Source: Phoenix dactylifera (lineage: Eukaryota; Streptophyta; Magnoliopsida; Arecales; Arecaceae). From it: 64,000 bases of DNA. The stretch covers positions 30,268,592 to 30,332,591 of the forward strand of contig NC_052392.1 of the NCBI RefSeq assembly GCF_009389715.1, in the 5' to 3' direction. The position numbers and the translations under genes are program-made. Position 1 is the first letter of the stretch. Each line of letters opens with the position of its first letter. Below are positions 55,870-64,000 of this stretch, piece after piece. The notes under the pieces were generated by a model. It was given only the letters and a program-made list of their open reading frames with translations. It was not told where the DNA came from and searched no databases.

Positions 55870-58800
55870 AGACCAAAGAAGCTGAATTATATATTATTCT
55901 GAAGTTATGAAGTTTATCACTTCCACTGATCTCTTTAGAGGTAGTCTGTAACATGCTTACCCCCCTCTCCCTCGACCCTTTTCCTTCAGATTCATGGTAG
56001 GGAGAATTCAAAGCAGTTGCAGCAATGAAATAATTATCAGATCTCGTTTCATCTTTTGTGCCACCAGTCCTTGGGTGGGGTATGCGTGCAGTTGTGGATG
56101 TTTTGTCTTGCTAGATGGATGGGAGCATCACTTTCATCATGAAAGAAAAGATGCCCTCATGATGAAACTTCAAATCAAATCTTTTTTCCTTGTTCCAAAT
56201 TCTAATTATGCTTCTTATTTCTCATGCTTCTTGTGCAGTTGATGGGAATTTATTCATGGATTTCTCTTTTGGTAGAGTTTGTCTTCCATCAGTACTAGCG
56301 AGGTAAAGAAAAAAATCCAAGAATAGCCATACAATCACGTACTTGCAGCCTTGCACTGATCTCTTCTTTCTTTTTCTTTTTATCTTCTTTGTTTTGTGTG
56401 TGTGTGTGTGTAAAAAAAGAGTACTCACTGACATGGTTTCCTGTCGTTTTACACAGTTATAATGCTCGGACTATCCGATGGTTTTAACCATATGATGAAA
56501 GCTATCAAAGAGCAGTCTTGTGGAATATGGCACATCCATCTCTCTCTCAACAATGAAGCCAGATGAATCATTTCTCCACTCCCTTGTTTCTGATTCAGGA
56601 GAAGTACCTATTGGCATCCCCAAGCACAAAGAAAAAAAAAAAGCTCTACAGTTGTGTTTTGTAACCAATGTATTGAAGTCAAAATTTTGTGAAGTCTAAA
56701 TGCTACAATGTGTAACATGACCTAAAGGTATTCAAAATTTCACAAGGTTGAGCCCCATGTATTGAGACATTGTTTGGTGACTCAAAGTGTATGGAAGGTA
56801 GCTAAACAAGTTGAAATTACACAATGGTTAAGTTGAAGTACTATGCAGATTGATGATTGTTTTGGTTCAGAATGGGCTTTTGACAACAAAATGATCATCA
56901 TGTAAAATGCACAGAATCTTTAAAGTGGCCAGCTCTCCCTTTGTATCATATCCTATTACAAACCCTTAAAAGAAAGGTTGGTTACTTATGGTATTGAACT
57001 AAGAAAAGCAGAAAGCTTTCCAGGATCTATTGCCATGGCCACTATTGGAGAATCCTTTCACTCAAAGAACTACCGACAAACAGTGGGTCATTTTGAGATC
57101 TGCTTTCTTAGTATGTAGATGTTCATTTTAGCTTGAACTAATACACTTTGAAGAGCCATTAATCATGAGAATGGCACCTTGTTTCTTCCCCTAAAAAAAA
57201 AGTCCCTAACCAACTAATTAAGTACTTCCCAAGAAAAAAGAAAAAAACAAGCTAGGTACTTTGCATGCAATCGGTAAGGTTATGTTATTCATCAAGAGAT
57301 ACCGATCCCTATTGTATCGATATCACAATCTTTATAGAGAAGCAATATATAATGGAATGGAAAGTTATCTTGGAATTATATATGTAGAACTCGTAGCAGG
57401 CAAACAAACAAACATATGCATTTTCCTTTTCAATGTATCACCAGTAAAGGAAAAGGCAAGGAGAGAGGATAGTAATGCACACTTGACTTTGTTTCATGAG
57501 AAAGATGGTTTTAAGGAGCTAGTAAAATAGTGGATCATAGATCTACACAAAAAAACAACTACTACAACTTACAAAAGTAACTTAACAACCAATTTTTATC
57601 CAGTTCTCTTCTAAAACATGTATTACTTTAGGAAGACAAATTTAGTACTCAAGCACTAAATTAGTTTTTTGTAGAGGAAGTTTCCTAATTTGAGTCTTGA
57701 ACAACTGAATTAATGAGCCATGCTTTGTTAAAAGAGGACTTAAGAAAAAAGGCAAAAAATGAAAGCACAAGCTTTGCAATTATGGTTCTCCTTCTCAAAC
57801 TAATAATTCTCTTTCTATTGTTGAGAGACCTTCTTTGCTCTGCCTCTTGGCATGTTTTTACCACATCTTCTTGATACTTGAAGTTGTGCTAATCCAAGCT
57901 TTATTCTCATCCAATCCGGTCCAACCCATTGACATCAGTAAGAAATGCAAGACTTGGCATGGCATAACTAGTTGTATTATTAAAAGGTTCCTCAAAGAAA
58001 CATTGATTCCTAGAGAATGGACTCTTGGTTGTCATGGGTTCCTCCATGTGCTATAGAAATGACAAGCATATGCTCTGTGGTTTGATAAAAGAATACATGG
58101 TCGGTGACAATGATTTTAGGAATCTTGTATTAGGATCCATCATAAATATACAAGCAGCAAAATGCGTTGTTTTTCTTTTTGCTCCAAACAAAAAAAAAAT
58201 ACTTTACCATAGAGGTTGAGCGCATTAAACAAATTGACTAAACATTTTAGATGAAGAGAATATACCGACTTTTAAATGAAGAAATTCACAACAAGAATTG
58301 GGGCTAAAGCATTCAAATCGCGTTAATAATTTTTGTGATGCATCAACTTCATTTACTACAACATGTATCGAAATCTCCATCAAAATTGAAGCATCTATGT
58401 ATTTAAAATGTTTTGAGTAAAACTTGTTGCTCTTAACGAGGTACGTAAATACTGAAATAAGTGGATCAAATATTGACCATAAAGATTGTTCGGATAGCTC
58501 TATAGGTCTGGCTTGGACCGAGCTACCCAGCCTGAAAAAGGGCTGGATGTGCACGAGAACACCACTCAAATAGGCGTGGATTCACCACTAGAGAGAGGGC
58601 CAAGCATGTAACCACCATGCCCCTTGTCCCTCTCCTCCATGCATGGATTTGCCATGTATTTTTTACACTTGGGTGCCGGCAAAGACTTAAATAGTTTAGT
58701 GAACTCAGTGGGGAGTCACAAACTCCTACTTTGTGGACCATAGGTTGAACCTAGTAGAAGGACTAGCATTACTGTAGCCACCCAACATGTCGACCTCCAC

Positions 58801-59079
58801 CTCAGCCTTCATCAAGCATCCTTGAAACCTATCATTAATGACCTTTGCCATGCTATCCATAACTTAATTGTACTCTTGCTTCATCATCTGCCTATTGAAA
58901 GACCTAGATCTGACCCACCCAAGCTGCCAGACTGAGTTACTTGGCCAGTCATGTCCATTTACTCTCTCATATTTTTCCACCATTGGCTGTAATCATCCAT
59001 AATTTTTTTGGTTATTTATTTCAGTTTAGCATAAATGAAATCAGCCAAAACGATGCTGAGTGGGGTGTCTACGCTTTAG
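55870..59079. other. Intergenic downstream of MIR396, no gene recognised
   Basis: The MIR396 primary transcript probably continues for some hundred bases. A short GT run lies near 56394-56410. 57800-58750 has a few longer frames (up to 114 codons) but they are broken and unlike any family I know. Confidence 0.4.
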
Positions 59080-60524
59080 TTCCTAAATTGAGGTGTAGAA
59101 TGGTAACACTGTAGCTGAATTGGTGGCCAGTAGAGGTAAGTATCTTCATGCATAAACACTTATATAAATATGTATGTATTTTATGTACAACTTTCTAGCA
59201 TCATGTATCAATGATTTTGTTTTGCATGAGATGTGATTAGCATATTCTGAGGTTGCATAGGGTTCCAATAAATGTTGTCTGATAAGGATACTAGATTTAT
59301 CTCACCTCTGGAAGAGCATGGGGACTAAATTAAATTCTAGTGTATCTTTTCACGTGCAAACTAATGAACAATCAAAAAGAACTATTCAAATCTTGGACGA
59401 TATGTTGAGGTCCTGGGTCTTAGACTTGGAAAGCTCTACGGATAGTCACTTGTCTTTGGTGAAGTTTGCCTACTACTAAGCTAGCATTCAAATGGCTTTT
59501 GTGGTGTTGTATTGTAGATAGTGCAGGTTCCTCATTTGCTGGGATGATGTTGCTGATAGATAATTGTTGGATCCTGAGTTATTGCAACAAACTACAGAAA
59601 AGGTTTAGCTAATCAGGGAGGGCTTTATACAGTACAAAACATGCAAAAAAGCTACACGATAATAGGAGGGTACTAGAAGAAGAGGATGAGCATGGAGTTT
59701 GAACTCTAATTCCCTAACTGAGATAAATTCCTAGCCTTGTACTCTTTTATTTAGGTGTATGTAGCTTGGATTAGAGTTAAATTACAAAAGAACTTGGGCA
59801 AGAGTTAGTTTTGAAGATAAAAAATTTTGAGATTAGAAAATTTGATAAATAATGCTTAATTTAGTTTGTTCTACTTTGTGGGGTCGCTGATTATAAGTGA
59901 GTTGGTTCTCTATTCTTATGAAGATAATTAGTTTTTATAATTATGCTAATTATTAAAATTAATTTAATTGGATATTTTAGGTGTACTTTTGAACTGGTTT
60001 GAAATCTTGATTAAGTTTTGCTGCTTGGTAGAGGTAAGAATCCCCTCTTATACTTGTATAGATGTATAATTTTTTATATGTGCATATCATCATAATATAG
60101 ATGAACTTGATTTTGCATGGAATATAACAATATTGTGGACTTTAATATTATGCGCATGATGGGTATATTCAACTAACAAAATTAAGATTTTAATATTGTT
60201 AGCTCATACCATTTATTTGCCTTTCTTTTCACAGGCACAAGATGCTTAGTACTCGATTATGGTTTAGGGTTACTAGTGAGAAATGGAATAATTAGAGCAT
60301 ACCTAATATGAATTAAATGTTTGAATTCACGTTGAACAACTTCTATTATCTATTAATGCTAGAATTATCTTACCTTGTTCCGAGATGATGATTATATTTT
60401 ATATTCTTTATGGTGTTGTAAGATGTTGTTCGGATTTGTTAGCCTTGAATATTCCTTGGGATGAACCTTCTGAAATATGCAGCCGTATCACGTGCTAGCT
60501 CAAGTAGTGGGTTGGGGCGTGACA
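59080..60524 (+). pseudogene. Ty3/gypsy retrotransposon relic (integrase and LTR remnants)
   Basis: 59280-59480 reads SDRDTRFISPLWKSMGTKLN, then QTNEQSKRTIQILDDMLRSW and SHLSLVKFAYY, the core-to-C-terminal part of a gypsy integrase. It is followed in the 59500-59700 stretch by broken pieces (WDDV, PELLQQTTEKV, then KKATR). Stops are frequent. GGTTGGGGCGTGACA at 60511-60524 is a typical gypsy LTR end. A segment at 59090-59240 resembles 59990-60120 (both have TAGAGGTAAG, TTATAT/TTATAC, TGATTTTG or GATTTTGCATG) and may be the other LTR remnant, which would leave a deleted copy with an LTR remnant on each side. The protease, RT and RNase H are absent. Confidence 0.7.
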
Positions 60525-61000
60525 AAATTAAACTTTATATCAAAAGAAGCATCATGATATGTTTGGCTCTGGTGAAGCCTCCTAATAAATTGAGAGGGGG
60601 AGAAATCTGTGTTATCCCTTCTTACACAGAGGTGGAGCCTATAATTTTTAGGTTGGACTTTTGCTAACTTGATATAATGGCATATGCAAGAATTCAGTCA
60701 TCTTAATCATTTACTTGAAATCCTTTTGAAGCGCACCTAGTGGATAAAGGAAATTCTTGGTGGCCTCATTTTCCTAAGTGGAGATCTATTTAAACTAGGA
60801 AGCAGAAGGAAAAAGGTTTGCTATTAGATTTGTTGAGCCTTGTCTGCTAATTAGTGCACATAACCATCATCTAAAGGCATTGTTGGGAAGGTATATATTT
60901 GAGCATCACCTACGCGAGACACCTTTGTGTTACACTGACTTGATCTCCATCATATGTTTGAAATTTTCTAAGATAACTAACCAAGAAGAACATTGAATGA
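60525..61000. other. Intergenic, nothing recognised
   Basis: No gene or element end seen. Confidence 0.4.
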
Positions 61001-61006
61001 GTGTGT

Positions 61007-61037
<31 letters not shown>

Positions 61038-61042
61038 GGGGG
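61001..61042. repeat. (GT)10 followed by a 22-base G tract
   Basis: GT repeat 61001-61020, then an uninterrupted G run 61021-61042. Simple sequence; the run could fold as a G-quadruplex. Confidence 0.95.
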
Positions 61043-63036
61043 TGAAGAAGGAAATTGTAGTCCTATTTCTGGAGATGTCAAATAGCTCGGCTGGATTTTT
61101 CTCTGAGAAGTTTTTTTTTAGGGAAAAAAAAATCCTCGACCTACTATATTGTGCTTGCTCTACATATAGTTGTGGTTTAGCCTCTAGAAATTTATTTATA
61201 TTGGTTATTATAGAAAAGAAAGAGATTATTTCGCTATATTTGAGTTTTATTTAAATGTGAAGATTCAGAATTCAGCTTTGTCTTTCGACTACATAGCAGT
61301 TGCACATTTTTATTGCTTTAAATAAATTGATGGGCTGAACAATTGAATGCCCCAAAGATTTATTTGGATTCCTTGTTGGGGACAATATTGATTAATCACA
61401 CATTGGGTAATCATAATATTATTTAAAACATTAAATTTAAAATATTTTATTACACATAGTAATTCCTTAGAGTGTTAGCCTTTCGCTTCTATGTCTCACC
61501 TGTAATATTTGAAAATGGGCTTGGCGTCGCCTCAACTTAAACCGAGACTTTAATGGAGGAATTCTGATGGACCTAGATTTGGCCCAACCCTTGGTGGCCT
61601 AACAAGATGAGTTTGGTATTACTATTGCCTTCTTGTGAGAAGGTTATACACTCATAAATATCTTGTTGCATATCTTGATGAGTGGGTATTCTATCCTCCT
61701 ATCTACATTTTAATGCATGGAACTCTCATTTTGACACCAATATTCCTTTCCAATGCTAAAGATAAAGTAGTTCTATATTTGTTCACCTAAAAGAAAATAC
61801 TATTATTTTTGCATCTTACACCTTATGCCCCTCTTACTTATGCTTTCATTACCTTCTATAGTTTGCTTACAACCTAAAAATAAGGAAACATGAACTTTAA
61901 ATGTACCAAGTGCATAGAAAATTGCAATTTTTCAAATTGGAGTTTCCTTTTACTTATGTCAAACTCCAAAATATGGTCTCCTTCACTTTAGCTTAAAGAA
62001 CACCTATATGTACTACTTCATGTAAATACTTGATAATTTTGTTCACGTATGCCCTTCTTTTCGAAAAAATGCTGGCGCAAAGGAAATCTAGTTATTAAGA
62101 TAATTAAATAGAATAAATATAAGTGAACACTCTAATCAAAGTCAGAGTAAGATGATTGAGAGAGAGAGAGAGAAATATATAATATAATAGGTTTCGTTAT
62201 CCATATAAAATGTAATACTCTTTAATTTTCTGTGAGGTGCTCCTTTAATCTATCTCTTATCTCTTCACCAAGAACTTCACACTCTCCATCAGCTCTAAAA
62301 TTAAACTATTTTTTGTTGAAAATATTTGATTTTCTTTCTAACCTAATACTCCAACAAATAAGCACTGTATCTACAATTTTCTTGATACTAGCTTTCCTCC
62401 AATCTATATATAGAAGTAAGAAAGAAGAGGGGAGAAAGTATACCTTGAGCTTATGTTGAAAATTTTCTCCATATATCTTTCACAAACTTGTACTCTATAG
62501 CTTACGCAACTGAAATGCTATCATGTTCCTCTTCTCAAGCTTCTTAACAATTGAGATTATGCTAGAGACCGTTGGTCAAGAAAAGATAAGAGCTTTTGAT
62601 CATAGAGTACCGAACTTAATAACTAGTAGGGGACATGTTTAAATTGTAGAGAACTGCAATTGCAGCCTCCCATGTGCGTTACACCTAGCAATATGACAAA
62701 ACCATGTGGAGGGGCCAACATCATGCATAAATAGAAAATTGTATGCTATGCTCAAATAGGATGCAAGGGCGATACTATGCACCATATATGATTCAATAAT
62801 CATAACAAAAACAAGTTAAATCATTTGCAAATTGCGTCCAATTTTACAAGGATAAACCATCTATATATTATGTAGCAATCATAATAAAAATAATTTAAAT
62901 CATCATTTGCAATACAAATTGCATCCAATTAATTTTACAATTTTTTGAGGAAAATATCCAATTATAATATGGTCAAGCAATATTTTTCAAGACCAATTTA
63001 ACTCCCTAAAGAGTCTGCACTATATAGTTTTGTTGG

Positions 63037-63068
<32 letters not shown>

Positions 63069-64000
63069 TTAAATGATCTTCTATCCTCTACTTTAAAAAT
63101 GTCTAATTTATGTTAAAAAATGTTCAATTTATGTTTTTCTTCCTTGTTTTTGTTTCTTGGTAATTAAAGTGGTATATGTTAATGATTATAACATTTTTCC
63201 CCTACTTGATATTTGATTAAAAGCTAAGGAAGTTATCATCATGGTTCTGCAGTTGGCTAGCCAAGTCAATTTTCACCTTTTTTTTTGTGGCAGCACTTGG
63301 ATTTGCATTGTCGATAACTCTTAAGTTCTTAGATTTCTATGCATGGTTACATGCTAAAACGAGCTACAACATGTTCTTATGGATTGTGTTCATGTATCAC
63401 ACCAAGCCAAACCAAATCCCTCCAACCCACTCCTCTCTCTACAACACTCGCACATGCACACACACAGGCCCAATACCTGATTTCACAGCCAATTGAATGA
63501 ACCGGACCAATGTTGACTGAACCGGACCAGCTCTTATGGAACATTTAATCCTTTTCAAGATAAAAAGGCATCCTTGCATTGGTAGGTTAAAATGGCAGGA
63601 ACCTCTGATTCCAAGGTTGATCCACAGCCATCTTTAACCAGTATTAACCTTGAAGCAATTAAAGAAATTTAACTCCTTCTGGACTTCCAGCACCTGTCAT
63701 GAGAAAATGGAGACAAAGCTTTCTAAAAGAAAAAGGTGAAATGTATGTGAGATAAGCTGCCTTCTCTCTTTGCTTGTGAATAAAGGTGAAGTCATGAGAT
63801 TTGGAATTGGCCAATCCCAAATCCCAAGCCTTCAGAACGTCGCTCTTCTTTCCTTTTCTTAATTAAAGATTGTATCCCCTTGGATGCAAGGAAGATACAA
63901 GAGTATAGTTGTGTGAAAGAAAGCTCAATTGAATTATAAGATATGCATCTCAATCTCAGCCTATTAAGAAGCTCACACGCGTAGATCCATGCTAAAACCT
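61043..64000. other. Intergenic, AT-rich with short GA and TC runs
   Basis: GA run near 62157-62173 and TC run near 63037-63062. No gene, RNA or transposon end found by eye on either strand. A doubled GAACCGGACCA word occurs near 63500-63530. Confidence 0.45.

Noticed and set aside
57800-58750. Broken frames suggesting an old gene
   Set aside because: No stretch matched a family that I know; stops are frequent, so no feature was called.

Overview
This is plant nuclear DNA. It has AT-rich intergenic sequence, many short exons with GT..AG introns, three kinds of transposon relic, microsatellites, a conserved plant microRNA and proteins of plant type. The sharp GC rise in the first coding exons of the CHMP1 and RFS6-like genes, against AT-rich flanks, points to a commelinid monocot. 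A palm is my best guess, but that is inference from style and not a proof.

Layout. 1-5200 (minus): the 5' half of a CCR4-NOT subunit 10 gene (mRNA decay and deadenylation), five coding exons read, the rest off the left edge. 5.7-11.6 kb: repeats, including a diverged tandem duplication and a LINE RNase H relic. 11657-18874 (plus): a complete ten-exon RIF1-like gene (telomere, replication and repair factor), 1162 codons. 20.4-21.3 kb: duplicated AT-rich element with a long TA/CATA microsatellite. 21676-22287 (plus): intronless CHMP1 (ESCRT-III). 23807-25023: a non-autonomous hAT element carrying a broken piece of a GH17 beta-1,3-glucanase gene, bounded by a perfect 8-bp target duplication. 27371-30727: a full-length, apparently intact autonomous hAT transposon with a 674-residue BED-finger transposase, matching terminal repeats, a perfect 8-bp target duplication and GC-rich palindromic subterminal arrays. 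31-36.9 kb: degenerate repeats. 38295-41315 (plus): a complete six-exon GH36 gene of the RFS6/DIN10 (seed imbibition, raffinose-family) group, with a leader intron that contains a tandem duplication. 42-55 kb: LINE relics, a possible PIF/Harbinger MITE, two related hAT MITEs, microsatellites. 55771-55869 (plus): a MIR396 hairpin with its TATA box. 59.1-60.5 kb: relic of a Ty3/gypsy retrotransposon. 60.5-64 kb: no gene seen.

The four protein genes are unrelated in function (mRNA decay, genome maintenance, endosomal sorting, galactoside metabolism) and do not form a pathway. Three of them have a telo-box (AAACCCTAA) near the start. The most interesting biology is the hAT activity: an intact potential driver element, and 2.3 kb away a gene-capturing hAT element of a different subfamily. 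I found no sign of a wholly new system. The closest candidates are the palindromic subterminal arrays and the gene-capture element.
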